Shown here: in pieces, positions 8,830 through 19,077 of the stretch
How positions within the stretch are numbered: position 1 is the stretch's first letter
Layout: every line of letters starts with the position of its first letter
Source: Bryobacterales bacterium
Lineage (GTDB): Bacteria; Acidobacteriota; Terriglobia; Bryobacterales; Bryobacteraceae
Length of the DNA: 64,000 bases
Direction: 5' to 3'
NCBI GenBank assembly: GCA_016713735.1
Contig: JADJOP010000022.1
Span: 1 to 64,000 of the forward strand
The notes under the pieces: generated by a model
Seen by the model: only the letters and a program-made list of their open reading frames with translations
What the model was told of the DNA's origin: nothing
Database searches by the model: none
Program-made: the position numbers and the translations under genes

Positions 8830-11734
8830 CTACTTCTTCGGCCCGCGCTGCAGGTAGGCGATCAGGTTGCTCACCTGGTTCATGCCGTAGGGCGTGAGCA
8901 GGTTCTCCGGCATGATGGAGATCTGCGACGGCCGGATGCTGCGCACGTTTGACCGCGCGATCTCGATGGGCCGCTCCACTTCGGCCGTCTTCACCACCAC
9001 GCGCTTGTCGTCTTCGCTCACGATGAGGCCGTTGATGATGTCGCCGTCCTTGGTGGTCACGATCTTCGAGCCGTATTGGTCCGAGATCGTCTTCGACGGC
9101 CAGAGGATCGCTTCGAGAATGTCCTTCTTCTTGAAGCGCGAATTGAGCGTCGTCAGGTCAGGACCGAAGTCCTTGCCGATGCCGCCGAAGCGGTGACAGG
9201 TGGCGCATTCTTTCTCGAAGAGCTGGGCGCCCTCGTCGGCCTTGGCCTTGAGCGTCATCGGGTCGAACATCTGGAACTCCATAGATCTCCTGCGCCGACA
9301 CCGACTCCAGGCCCTTGCGCCGCGCCAGCACGTTCGGCCGCGCCTGTTGTCCGGGTCGCAGCAGCCGCAGCGCCTCCTCGCCCTGCGGCAGCGGCGCAAA
9401 CTCCGGCACGCGCTCGTAGGCGATCTTCTTCTCGGCCTCGTCGAACACCTTCAGGTTGCTTTCAAACAGCAGGTTGATGAACCCGGTGAAGCTCGAACCG
9501 CCGCGCCATTGCGCCGCCTTCGGATACCAGTTCAGCGCCTGCATCTTCTGCTCTTTCGTCCACCCGTTGGTGATCGAGCGCAGGCAGTAGGCGTAGTGAA
9601 TCTGCAACTGCTGGTTCTCATCGTCCTTGGGCATGGCGGCGAGAATCTTGCCGATCGCTTCGGGTTGATTGCAGTAGGCCAGCGTGCGCGCCAGTTCGCG
9701 GCTGAGGCGCTCGTCCTGAGCCGGGAAATGGCCGATCAGCGCCTCGTGCAATTGACGCCGCAACTCCGGCTTGAGCCCATCCTTGTAGCCCATCGACACG
9801 AGGCCGATCAGCCGCAGCGCGCGCAACTGGTCCTCGATCGAGAGGTCGCCGCGCTTGGCCCACTCCATCGAACGCGCCAGCACCGGCTCCAGGTCCGCCT
9901 CGCTTGCCGCCGTGCGTACCAGCCCGTAGAGGCCGTCGAGCGCGCCGTTCACGTTGCTCTCGTGCAGCACGCGGTCTTTCCAGGCGTTGCGGTCGCCGCG
10001 CTCCAGCGCCAGGCGCGCCGCATAGCGGACAAAACGGTCCGAATCGTTCAGCAACGGGTACAACTGCTCCACCGGTGAGAAACCCATGCGAACCACCGCC
10101 TCGGCGGCGCGGCGCCGCACTAGCGCGTCCTTGTCGGCTAGGGCCTCGGTGGCGATCGCCTTGGCCCGGTCGCTCTTGTGCAGGCCGACGACATACACGG
10201 CCGCCGCCCGTACGCCCGCATCACGATCCTTGCTCAACGGCCGCAGCAACTCCGCGCGCGGCGAGGGCCCAAAGCGCTGCAAGAGGAACAACGCCTGCAC
10301 GCGGTCCGCCGACGCCGCGTTGCCGTCGCGCGCCAGCGTGTCCAACTGCTTGCCCCACGCCTCGCCCATCTTCTCCTTGGCCTGACGCTGGCGCTCATAC
10401 CCCCAACTGGAAAGCGGCTGCGGCTGCCGTACGACGGCCAGAATTCCCTCCGCCTTCGCCGGGCGGTTGAAGAGCGATTCCAAATACCCAGGCTCATAGC
10501 GCACGCGATACAGCCCGCCCTCGGTGTCGCGGCCGCCCGTCGTGAACCACAGGAAGCCATCCGGCCCCACTTCGATGTCGGTCACGTTCAGCGGCTCGCC
10601 GTGCAGGAACTCACGCGCCGTCGCTTCGCCCTGATAGGTGGCGCCCTTCTTCTTCAGGTTCGAGATGAGAATGCGCCCGCGCGACCAATCGGCCTCCAAC
10701 AGCGCGTCGCGGTACGACGGCGGATACACCGTGTGCTGGTAAAACTCCACGCCCACCGGCGAACCGCGCCCCACCTCGCGCGTCGGCGGCAGCGAATCGA
10801 GGAAGTAGCCGGGGAACTTGCCCGAACCGGTGCGCCAGCCATAGTCGGCGCCGGGCACACCATGCACGGTGCGCACATCGCGGTACCACGGCAGGTTGAT
10901 GTCCCACTCCATGTCGGAATCGAACACGAAGGCCTCGCCATCGAGGTTGTACGCATGGTCGTAGGCGTTGCGGAAGCCGCCGAAGAGCTGCGTGTAAAGC
11001 GGCGCCTGGGAAGGAACCTGCTTCGGCGTCATCGGCGTGCGCATGTCCTCTTCCGTGCGCGTCACGGCCACCTTCATCGCCGCCTCGATCTGGTTCATGT
11101 TGATGCGCGACACCGTGCCGCCCGGCGCGGTGATGTTGGCCGCGTGGCCGCGCGCGTCGTTGTAGCGCTCAATCAACTGGCTCTCGCTGTAGTGCCGGAA
11201 GGGCGACTGCGGATCGAGCAACTCAGCGGGCACGCCGGAATGGTTGCCGATGATGATCGTCGGCGCGCCGTCGGGTCCGCGCCGGATGGCGTGCGGGCCA
11301 TGCTCGCCGATGCGCCGTTCGAGAATGCTCACGCGATCAAACGTGTCGGCCGCGTCGTCGCCGTTGGTGTCGCTCATGCGGTAGAGGCCGATCTGCCCGC
11401 CTTCGTCGTTGCACGAGCCATACAGCGTGCGCCCGTCGAGCCACAGGCCCTGGCACGACTTCACCTTGTTGGAAAACGCCTTCTCGGTTTCGTACTTGCC
11501 GTCGCCGTCCTTGTCGGACATGATCGTCGGCCCGCCGCGCTCCTTACTCACCACGGGGCGGCCCAGCGAATCGAACGTCAGCGCGATCAGCGAGCCCGTT
11601 TGCGAGGCAGGCGCGATGGTCTCCACCACGAACTTCGGCGGGGCCTGATAGCGGTCCGCATCGGAGGAGGATTTCTGGCAGCCGGCGGCGAAGACAGCCG
11701 CGGCACACAACACGATCAGTCGGCGATCAAGCAT
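8830..11734 (-). CDS. PVC-type haem-binding dehydrogenase with HEAT repeats and cytochrome c tail (frameshifted)
   Basis: A lipoprotein-type signal (LIVLCAAAVFAAGC) begins at ATG 11734. A beta-propeller 'membrane-bound dehydrogenase' domain follows (SKERGGPTI, SDKDGDGKYETE, GPHAIRRGPDG), then HEAT-like helical repeats around residues 480-730, and a C-terminal cytochrome c domain with haem motif CATCH. Near 9279-9284 one extra base moves the reading frame. The first frame ends soon after in a meaningless tail, while the second carries the haem domain to a stop at 8830. The join reads naturally as QEIY-EFQMFD. Related proteins in Planctomycetes and Acidobacteria are thought to act in periplasmic sugar or alcohol oxidation. 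An assembly error is more likely than a true pseudogene. Confidence 0.85.
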
Positions 11735-11796
11735 AGGGATTCGGTTAACCAGACTACTACAGGGGATGCGCGCCGCGCGGGTGTGCACCAATAAGG

Positions 11797-11822
11797 AACG
11801 GGGGCTTCGAAGAGCCCCCGTT
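11797..11822 (-). terminator. Strong hairpin downstream of the P5C dehydrogenase gene
   Basis: AACGGGGGCT pairs perfectly with AGCCCCCGTT (10-base stem, loop TCGAAG). It lies about 95 bases past the stop of the minus-strand P5C dehydrogenase gene and before the next minus-strand gene, so it probably ends the YtxH/P5CDH transcript. There is only a short T-rich stretch after it. Confidence 0.6.
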
Positions 11823-11918
11823 GCCGTGTCACTCAGGTTTGACCCTGTGTTTGGTACTTCTTGGTCCCCTTCTGTTCGGGGTCTCTTCCAGAGTAGCAGA
11901 AGAGCCGGAAGCCGTGCC

Positions 11919-13485
11919 CTAGGTGGTGCGCTCGGCGATCGACTTGGCCTGCAGGAACTGCAGCAGGTAGTCCGGTCCGCCGGCTTTGGAATCGGTGCCC
12001 GACATGTGGAAGCCGCCGAAGGGATGGCAGCCCACCATCGCCCCCGTGCACTTGCGGTTCAAATAGAGGTTGCCGACGAAGAACTCCTCCTCGGCCATGC
12101 GCAGCCGCGCCGGGTCAGAGGAGTAGACCGCGCCCGTGAGCCCGTATTCGCTGTCGTTGGCCAGCGCCAGCCCATGTTCGAAATCGCGCGCCTTCGTCAC
12201 GGCCAGCACGGGGCCGAAGATCTCTTCGCGGAAGATCACCGCCGTGGCTTCGATATCGGCGATGATCGTCGGCTGGATGAAATGCCCGTCCAGGCCCGCC
12301 ACCGCGCCGCCGCCCGCAATCAACCGCCCTTCTTTCTTACCCTGCTCGATGTAGTCGAGAATCGTCTTCTTCGCCCCAGCGTTGATCACCGGGCCCATGG
12401 AGTGAGCCGGATTCTCCGCCGGACCAACGGTCAGCTTCGCCGCGCCCGCCGCCAGCCGCTCCAACACCGCGTCATACACACGCGCATCGACGATGGCCCG
12501 CGAACAGGCCGAACACTTCTGCCCCTGGTAGCCGAAGGCCGAAGCGAGGATGCCCGCCGCCGCGGCGTCGAGGTCCGCGTCGTCGGCCACCACGATGGCG
12601 TCCTTGCCTCCCATCTCGGCGATCACGCGCTTGATCCAGATCTGCCCCGGTTGCGCGCGCGCCGCCAGTTCGTTGATGTGCAGCCCCACGGCCTTTGAGC
12701 CGGTGAAGCTGATGAAGCGCGTCTTGGGGTGGGCCACCAGCGTGTCGCCCACGGCCGCGCCCTGAACCGGGCAGGAACTGGTAGACGCTCTCCGGAAAGC
12801 CCGCCTCGGCCAGCACCTCAACGAACTTGGCGGCGATGGTCGGCGTATCCGAGCTCGGCTTGATCACCACCGTATTGCCGGCCACCAGCGAGGCCACCGT
12901 CATGCCGGCCATGATCGCCAGCGGGAAATTCCAGGGCGGAATGATGACGCCGACGCCCAGCGGCAGATAACGCAGATGGCCATGCTCGCCCGGCATCTGT
13001 GTGAGCGGCTCGGGCGAGGCGTGCTTCAGCATGAGCCGCGCGTAGTAGTCGCAGAAATCGATTGCTTCGCTCGTGTCGGCTTCGGCCTCGGCCCAGCTCT
13101 TGCCCGCCTCAAATACGAGCCAGGAGTTGAACTCATACTTGCGCCGCTTCAGGATCTCCACGCAGCGGAACAGCATCTCGGCGCGCTCTTCCGGCCGCGT
13201 CCGCGCCCACGACGGAAACGCCGCGAAGGCCGCCTCCACCGCGTCGTGCGCATCGCTGGCCGAGCCTTTGCCGTGCCGGCCCACGGTCTCATCCGGGTGC
13301 GACGGGTTGCGCGAATCAAACGTCGCCGTCAACTCGCGCCGCCGCCCGGCGATCCACGGCATGTAGGCGTGGCCGAATTGCGCGCGCACCGCATCCAGCG
13401 CCGCCTGCATCGCTCCGCGCGCCGCGGGTTGTGAAAAGTCCGAGTACGGCTCGTTCCGGAACGGCGGCAATTGTGTCGGTTTCAC
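11919..13485 (-). CDS. L-glutamate gamma-semialdehyde (P5C) dehydrogenase, frameshifted
   Basis: Aldehyde dehydrogenase superfamily, about 521 residues after repair, the length of RocA/PruA-type P5C dehydrogenases, which oxidise P5C/glutamate semialdehyde to glutamate in proline and arginine breakdown. Visible blocks are GVIIPPWNFPLA (NAD site), GNTVVIKPSSDTP, the catalytic Glu in IAEMGGKDA, and the catalytic Cys in GYQGQKCSACSR. Near 12760-12763 an extra G in the GSG-AAVG turn breaks the frame. The GTG start at 13485 gives the usual N terminus. It follows the YtxH gene by 11 bases. No proline dehydrogenase is nearby. Confidence 0.88.
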
Positions 13486-13496
13486 GGCCTTGGCGG

Positions 13497-13757
13497 TTAG
13501 CCCTCCACCATGCGCCGGCCGCGGTCAAACAGATCGGCGGCTTCGTCGGCGATCTGCCGGCCCTTGTCGTAAAGATGCCGGCCCTGATCCATCAGCTCGT
13601 GGCCCTTGCCGGCCAGCTTTTCGCGGCCCTCGCCCGCCTTCTCGCGGATCAGGCGCCGGGTCTCTTCGCCCGATGCCGGAGCAAACAGCAGCGAGATCGT
13701 TGCGCCCAGGGCCACGCCGGCCGTGAACCAGACCAGCTTGGAATTATCCGATGCCAT
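13497..13757 (-). CDS. YtxH domain small membrane protein
   Basis: 86 residues. One N-terminal membrane helix (WFTAGVALGATISLLFAP) is followed by the PASGEETR turn typical of YtxH proteins, then a charged amphipathic helix repeating DxGRxxxDKGR-like units. The ATG at 13757 has an excellent AAGGAGG site. Function is unknown; such proteins are often stress-linked. It is the first gene of a probable two-gene unit with the P5C dehydrogenase. Confidence 0.82.
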   Translation of the reverse strand: MASDNSKLVWFTAGVALGATISLLFAPASGEETRRLIREKAGEGREKLAGKGHELMDQGRHLYDKGRQIADEAADLFDRGRRMVEG

Positions 13758-13988
13758 GTTGTGAGTCCTCCTTGAGCTTCCCTGTTCGGTTCGTCGCCAA
13801 CCACCTTGCCCGGCCTCGTTTGGCAACCGCGCTCCATCCGACGCGCGGCCTGGACCAGGGGGCGTCCGGCGCTCACCTCAATTGTAGTTCCGCCGGCGCG
13901 CGTTGACAGGGGGGGGCCTCCCGCGTCAATTCCCACCCCATGCCGCCGCGGGGTGTTCATTCACCGGCGATTGGGCTATGGTGAAGGC

Positions 13989-14486
13989 ATGAGTAACCAT
14001 GCTGAGTGGGCTGTGGTGTTCCGGTCCATGGATTCGTCAGCGCGACAAGATGCTCAGGACGCGCAGGCGGCTCTGCTCGATGCCGGATTCACCGCTGAAC
14101 TGTTGGATGATTCCGATGCCGACGCGCCTCCGGGCAGTTATGCTGTGCGTGTTCCGGCGGACAATGAAGCCGCCGCGCTGGCCGCGCTCCAGGCGGACAT
14201 CGCCGATGCGGCCCCCACCGAACCGGGCGACCCCTCGGCGGCTATGGACCTGGAGACCATCTATGAAGGCCAAGGCACCACGGCCGAGCTGGAGGCCATG
14301 TCCATCGAGGCCGTCCTGAAGGCCAGCGGCATTCCCTGCGTGGTGCAAAGCGCCTCGGAGATTCCCACGCTTCCCTTTTCCGTCCTCGTTCCGCAGCGCG
14401 ATGTCGAACGTGCGCGGGCCCTGCTGGCGGAAGCCCTCGCTTCCGGCGCCGAAGCGGCCGAGGCAGCCCAGGCCGACATCGTGTAG
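13989..14486 (+). CDS. DUF2007-like signal-transducing protein
   Basis: 165 residues, acidic and without a membrane segment. Two alpha/beta units are visible, one around residues 7-62 and one around residues 88-150 (EAVLKASGIPCVVQ). The DUF2007 fold is built this way and is guessed to act in signalling; nothing is proven. The ATG at 13989 directly follows GGTGAAGGC. The gene is convergent with comEC, with only six bases between the stops. Confidence 0.65.
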   Translation: MSNHAEWAVVFRSMDSSARQDAQDAQAALLDAGFTAELLDDSDADAPPGSYAVRVPADNEAAALAALQADIADAAPTEPGDPSAAMDLETIYEGQGTTAELEAMSIEAVLKASGIPCVVQSASEIPTLPFSVLVPQRDVERARALLAEALASGAEAAEAAQADIV

Positions 14487-14492
14487 CGCGGC

Positions 14493-17024
14493 TCAGAATG
14501 GCAGCGCCGGCAGGAATCCCGCCGCCGGCGCCAGCGGCCACAAATAGGTTTCCGCCTGCAGCCGCCGGCCATCCGTGTGCACCGTCATCAGCCCGTGCTC
14601 ATCGGTGCGCAACACGCGCACGCCATACCCGGCCAGCCTCTCCAGCACATCGGGATGAGGATGGCGAAAGGGATTGCCGCGCCCCGCCGAGATGAGCGCA
14701 TAGGCAGGCCGCACCGCCTCGAGCAGGCTCACCGTGGTCGAGGTCCGGCTGCCATGGTGGCCCAGCTTCAACACAGCCGCCCGCAGCGCCTCTGGGTTGT
14801 CCACTAACCTCCGTTCCACCTGCCGCTCGGCATCGCCGGTGAGCAAAAAAGCGTGGCTGCCGAAGCGCGCCCGCAACACCAGCGAGTCGTTGTTCTCCGG
14901 CGCGCCGCCCTGGCGTGTGGTCTCCGGCGACAACGCCTCCACGCGTGCCCCTGACCACTCCACGCCGTGCCCGGCCCGCACCGCCACCACCCGCGCGCCC
15001 ACCTCACGCGCCGCCCGCAACAGCCGCTCCGTGGGCTCATGCTCGGGAAACGCCGAGACCCACAATTCACGCGGCTGGAAGTTTCGCACCACCGCTTCGA
15101 GCCCGCCCATGTGGTCCTGGTCGGCGTGCGTCATCACCACCACATCCAATCGCCGCAGCCCCCGCCGCCACAGGTACGGCGACACCACGCCCTCGCCCGT
15201 GTCCAGCCGCGGCGGCTTGCCGTTCACCAGCGGCAGCCCGCCGCCATCCACCAGCATCGTCTCGCCGCCCGGCGCCACCAGCAACAGGCTGTCGCCTTGC
15301 GCCACATCGATCGCCGTTAACTCCAGCCTGCCCCGCTCCAACTGGGGTGCGAAGGGATGCACAAGCACGCAGCCCATCGCCAGCCCCGCAGCCACCGCCG
15401 CCGCCGGCCAACGCCCGCCCCGCCGCCGATGCAACTCCCAGGCCAGCCAGCCCAGACACGCCCCCGCCCCCAGCACCAGCCACGCCGGAGCATCGGGGAC
15501 ACGGAAGGCCGGGTCCCAATCGGCCATCCAACTCGTCAACAGATGCGAGACGCGGACCAGCGCTTCGGTGAGCCATACCAGCGGCGGCAGGCCGGTGAGC
15601 AGCGCCGCCGCGCCCACCGGCACGGCCCACGTCATCAGCGGCGTCACAATGAGGTTGGCCAGAAACCCCGACAACGGCGCGCGGTGAAAGAACACCACCA
15701 TCGGCAGCGTCAGCGCCGCCTGCATGAGCACGCTCACGATGGCCAGTTCCGCCACCAGCGCCCCCATCCGTCCCGCCAGTGCGGCCACGCGCAGCGTGCG
15801 CTCTCGCGCCCAATCGAAGCGCAGATCCAACACCCGCGCCGTCTGCCGCAACTCCAACCACAGCCGCGCAGCTTCGGGCGGCCAGGTGAAATCAACACTG
15901 CTTCCCGACAGCCGCGCGAACACCTGCCGGTAGGGCCGGATCTTCAACTCCGTCACCGGTGCGGCCACCAAACCCAGAATGCCCACGGCGAGAAACGAAA
16001 GCTGAAAGCTCGCCTCGAACAACTGGCCCGGATCGGCGCAGAGGAACACAAAGCCCGTCACCGCCAGCAGGTTCACCACGCTGGCTCGCCGGTAAAAAAC
16101 ACCTCCCAGCAGAAACAACGTCGCCCCGCCGGCGGCCCGCATCACCGGCGCGCCACCGCCGCACAGCAGCGCGTAGAACCACACCAAGAGCGACGTCACG
16201 ACGAACCGCGTCACCGGGTGCGCCGGCAGCAGCCGGAAACAGAACAGCACCACCGCGCACAGCGTTGTGATGTGCAACCCGGAGATCACCAGCACGTGAT
16301 AGGTGGACGTGCGGCGGAACTCCTCGCTCCACACCGGATCGAGCCCCGTGGCGTCACCCAGCAGCGCTGCCCGCAGCACGCCCTGAATCGCGGTATCGCT
16401 GCTGAACCGCTTGGCCAGCAGTCCCATCGCCGCCTCGCGCAGCCGCACGATGCCGCCCAGCCAGCGCGAACCGCACTCGCCCGGCAACACCTTCAACCCG
16501 CCCGCCCCGGAGATCGTCCCCAGCCAGTGCACATCGCGCCGCGCCAGATAGCCGGCATAGTCAAACGCACCGGGATTGGCGAAGTTGCGCGGCGGGCGGA
16601 ACCGCGCCTCCACCTCCACGCGCTGCCCGTAGCGCACCGAAGGCGGTTGCTCGCCCTTTTTCAAATAGAGGTTCAGGCGCGCCCGCGCGCGCGGGCCTAG
16701 CTCGACCACAAACTGCGCCCGGTCGTCAAACCACGCCGGCGGCTCCACCACGCAGCCCTCTGAGATCACCGTCTCCTCCGGGCCCGCATCCAGAAACGGC
16801 GCCGGCGGGGCGCGCCGCGCCACCTCCACCACCGCCCCCAGCCAGAGAAACACGCCCGCCACCGCCAGCCGCTTCACACGCGGTGCCCGCCACCAGGCGG
16901 CCGCCGCCACGGCCACGCTCGCGCCTAACGCCACCGCCGCCGGCGTCACATCCAGCCCCAACAGGCGCGACCATACGATGCCCGCCGCCAGGGCGAGAAA
17001 CGGAATGAGCATCGGCGCGGGCAC
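14493..17024 (-). CDS. comEC: ComEC/Rec2 family DNA internalisation channel
   Basis: About 843 residues from GTG 17024, chosen because AGGAGA lies eight bases upstream; a TTG at 17042 is possible but poorer. The order is N-terminal membrane helices, an OB-fold-like periplasmic domain (DUF4131), the competence membrane core with YHVLVISGLHIT, and a C-terminal metallo-beta-lactamase domain with AIDVAQGDSLL and MTHADQDHMGG. ComEC passes single-stranded DNA across the inner membrane during natural transformation. No other competence genes are in the window. Confidence 0.92.
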   Translation of the reverse strand: MPAPMLIPFLALAAGIVWSRLLGLDVTPAAVALGASVAVAAAAWWRAPRVKRLAVAGVFLWLGAVVEVARRAPPAPFLDAGPEETVISEGCVVEPPAWFDDRAQFVVELGPRARARLNLYLKKGEQPPSVRYGQRVEVEARFRPPRNFANPGAFDYAGYLARRDVHWLGTISGAGGLKVLPGECGSRWLGGIVRLREAAMGLLAKRFSSDTAIQGVLRAALLGDATGLDPVWSEEFRRTSTYHVLVISGLHITTLCAVVLFCFRLLPAHPVTRFVVTSLLVWFYALLCGGGAPVMRAAGGATLFLLGGVFYRRASVVNLLAVTGFVFLCADPGQLFEASFQLSFLAVGILGLVAAPVTELKIRPYRQVFARLSGSSVDFTWPPEAARLWLELRQTARVLDLRFDWARERTLRVAALAGRMGALVAELAIVSVLMQAALTLPMVVFFHRAPLSGFLANLIVTPLMTWAVPVGAAALLTGLPPLVWLTEALVRVSHLLTSWMADWDPAFRVPDAPAWLVLGAGACLGWLAWELHRRRGGRWPAAAVAAGLAMGCVLVHPFAPQLERGRLELTAIDVAQGDSLLLVAPGGETMLVDGGGLPLVNGKPPRLDTGEGVVSPYLWRRGLRRLDVVVMTHADQDHMGGLEAVVRNFQPRELWVSAFPEHEPTERLLRAAREVGARVVAVRAGHGVEWSGARVEALSPETTRQGGAPENNDSLVLRARFGSHAFLLTGDAERQVERRLVDNPEALRAAVLKLGHHGSRTSTTVSLLEAVRPAYALISAGRGNPFRHPHPDVLERLAGYGVRVLRTDEHGLMTVHTDGRRLQAETYLWPLAPAAGFLPALPF

Positions 17025-17118
17025 GGGGAGATCTCCTGCCAACAGGGTGCGCCGCGCAGCCCCGCGCTCTCAGCCCAGCCGCGCCGGAATGCCCGCAACC
17101 CCGTGCTAGCCTGACAAT

Positions 17119-17688
17119 ATGCAGCTGTTCCGTCTCGCCGCCCTTGGTGTGCTCGGCGTTGCCTCCCTCTTCGCCGCCGAGAGCCTGAATAACCGCCGTG
17201 CTCCCGGCTTCTCGCTCATGGACATTAACTACAACCAGCACGATCTGGCCGACTATCGCGGTAAAGTCGTGCTCGTCGAGTTCATGCGCACCGATTGCCC
17301 GGTCTGCCAGGGCTTCACCACCATCATCGATAAGATCCGCACCCGCTTCGGCGACAAGGTCGAAGTGCTCACCATCGTCAACACACCGCCCGATTCCCAG
17401 CCCGCCGTGCTCAGCTTCATCAATACCTACAAGGTGCGCAACCCGGTGCTGTTCGATTGCGGCCAGGTGACCGCTTCGTTCCTGCGCCTGACGCCGCAGA
17501 ACCCGCGCATCGCCCTGCCCCACTTCTTCCTCATCGATCAACGTGGCACCATCCGCGCCAACTACGAATACGGCCAGGCCACCGAAGCCTACTTCACCGG
17601 CGACGCCACGCCGCTGATGAGCGAAATCGAGGCCCTCGTCACCGGCCTCCCGGCTCCCGCCGCCAAACCCGCGGCCGGTGACCGCTAG
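17119..17688 (+). CDS. Exported thioredoxin-like (TlpA/AhpC) protein
   Basis: 189 residues with signal peptide LAALGVLGVASLFAAE. The redoxin fold has RGKVVLVEFMRTDCPVCQGF with a CPVC active site, and cis-proline region ALPHFFLIDQRG. It probably reduces or isomerises periplasmic thiols. GACAAT at 17113-17118 abuts the ATG, so a leaderless message is possible. It is divergent from comEC and about 100 bases ahead of citrate synthase. Confidence 0.85.
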   Translation: MQLFRLAALGVLGVASLFAAESLNNRRAPGFSLMDINYNQHDLADYRGKVVLVEFMRTDCPVCQGFTTIIDKIRTRFGDKVEVLTIVNTPPDSQPAVLSFINTYKVRNPVLFDCGQVTASFLRLTPQNPRIALPHFFLIDQRGTIRANYEYGQATEAYFTGDATPLMSEIEALVTGLPAPAAKPAAGDR

Positions 17689-17787
17689 CGCCGCCCTCTC
17701 CGCCCAGGGTTGCGGTCCGATGAACCGGACAAGATAAGATGGTTGCGGCCGATCTACCTGTCGCAGCCGCACTTCTGAGGAATCTTC

Positions 17788-19077
17788 ATGCCTAGCGATA
17801 CGCTCACGATTACAGACAATCGAACCGGAAAGACGATCGAGGTCCCCATCGAACATGGCACCGTGCGTGCCACCGACCTGCGCCAGTTGCGTCTGGACGC
17901 TCAAGACTTCGGCATTATTACCTACGACCCCGGTTATATGAACACCGGCTCCTGCCGCAGCCGCATCACCTTTATCGATGGAGATCAGGGGATTCTCCGC
18001 TATCGCGGCTACCCCATTGAGCAACTCGCCGAAGAGTCGACCCACCTCGAGTGCAGCTGGCTCATCCTCAACGGCGAACTCCCGGTCCGCTCCGACCTCA
18101 CCGCCTGGGAGAACGACATCGTCAACAATATGGCCGTGAATGAGGCCTTCAAGCCTTTCTTCAACAGCCTCTGGCATGACGCGCACCCCATGGGCATGCT
18201 CCAGGCCGCCATCGCCGCCCTGGGCACCTTCCACGCCCCCTCCAAAAAGGTGCACGACCGCGGCGAGCGCGCCAAGCACATCCGCAACCTCATCGCCCAG
18301 GTCCCCACGCTGGCCGCTTACGCCTACCGCCACAACGCCGGCCTGCCCTTTGTCGGGCCAGACAGCATGTTGAGCTACACCGGCAACTTTCTCAACATGA
18401 TGTTCAGCCGCGGCGACACGCGCCACCGTCCGCACCAGGTGCTCGAACGCGCCCTCGACATCCTCTTTATCCTCCACGCCGACCACGAACAGAACTGCTC
18501 CACCTCCACCATGCGCATGGTGGGCAGCGCGCAAACCGATCCCTATGCCGCCGTCTCGGCCGCCTCGGCCGCCCTCTACGGCCCGCTTCACGGCGGCGCC
18601 AATGAAGCCGTGCTCACCATGCTCCGCGAAATCGGCAATAAGGAGAACATCCCCGAGTTCATCAAAGGCGTGAAGGAAGGCCAGGGCCGACTGATGGGCT
18701 TCGGCCACCGCGTCTACAAGAACTACGACCCGCGCGCGCGCATCGTCAAGAAGTGCGCCGAAGAGGTCTTCGAGGTCACCGGCCGCAACCCGCTCATCGA
18801 GGTCGCCGCAGAACTGGAACGCATTGCTCTCGAGGACGAGTACTTCATCCGCCGCAAGCTCTATCCCAACGTCGACTTCTACTCCGGCGTCATCTACGAA
18901 GCCATGGGCTTTCCCACGGAGATGTTCACCGTGCTGTTTGCCGTCGCCCGCACCGTAGGCTGGCTCGCGCAGTGGGAAGAGCTGATTACCGACAGCGATC
19001 AGAAGATCGCCCGCCCGCGCCAGGTCTATCTCGGCGAGGAGATCCGCGACTATGTGGCCATTGACAAGCGCGACTAA
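17788..19077 (+). CDS. gltA: Citrate synthase
   Basis: 429 residues, the length of the hexameric type II bacterial enzyme that joins oxaloacetate and acetyl-CoA at the entry of the TCA cycle. GPLHGGANE carries the catalytic His, and FGHRVYKNYDPRA carries the second His and substrate-binding residues. The region before ATG 17788 includes TAAGAT near 17734, a weak -10 candidate. The end overlaps a possible start of the next gene. Confidence 0.97.
   Translation: MPSDTLTITDNRTGKTIEVPIEHGTVRATDLRQLRLDAQDFGIITYDPGYMNTGSCRSRITFIDGDQGILRYRGYPIEQLAEESTHLECSWLILNGELPVRSDLTAWENDIVNNMAVNEAFKPFFNSLWHDAHPMGMLQAAIAALGTFHAPSKKVHDRGERAKHIRNLIAQVPTLAAYAYRHNAGLPFVGPDSMLSYTGNFLNMMFSRGDTRHRPHQVLERALDILFILHADHEQNCSTSTMRMVGSAQTDPYAAVSAASAALYGPLHGGANEAVLTMLREIGNKENIPEFIKGVKEGQGRLMGFGHRVYKNYDPRARIVKKCAEEVFEVTGRNPLIEVAAELERIALEDEYFIRRKLYPNVDFYSGVIYEAMGFPTEMFTVLFAVARTVGWLAQWEELITDSDQKIARPRQVYLGEEIRDYVAIDKRD

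Noticed and set aside
9158..9279. C-terminal tail of the haem protein in its first frame
   Set aside because: After the frame break the translation is Arg-rich nonsense, while the other frame holds the CATCH cytochrome domain.
10178..11794. 538-residue plus-strand ORF opposite the haem-binding dehydrogenase
   Set aside because: Shadow, low-complexity Arg/His/Leu; the minus frame has clear domains.
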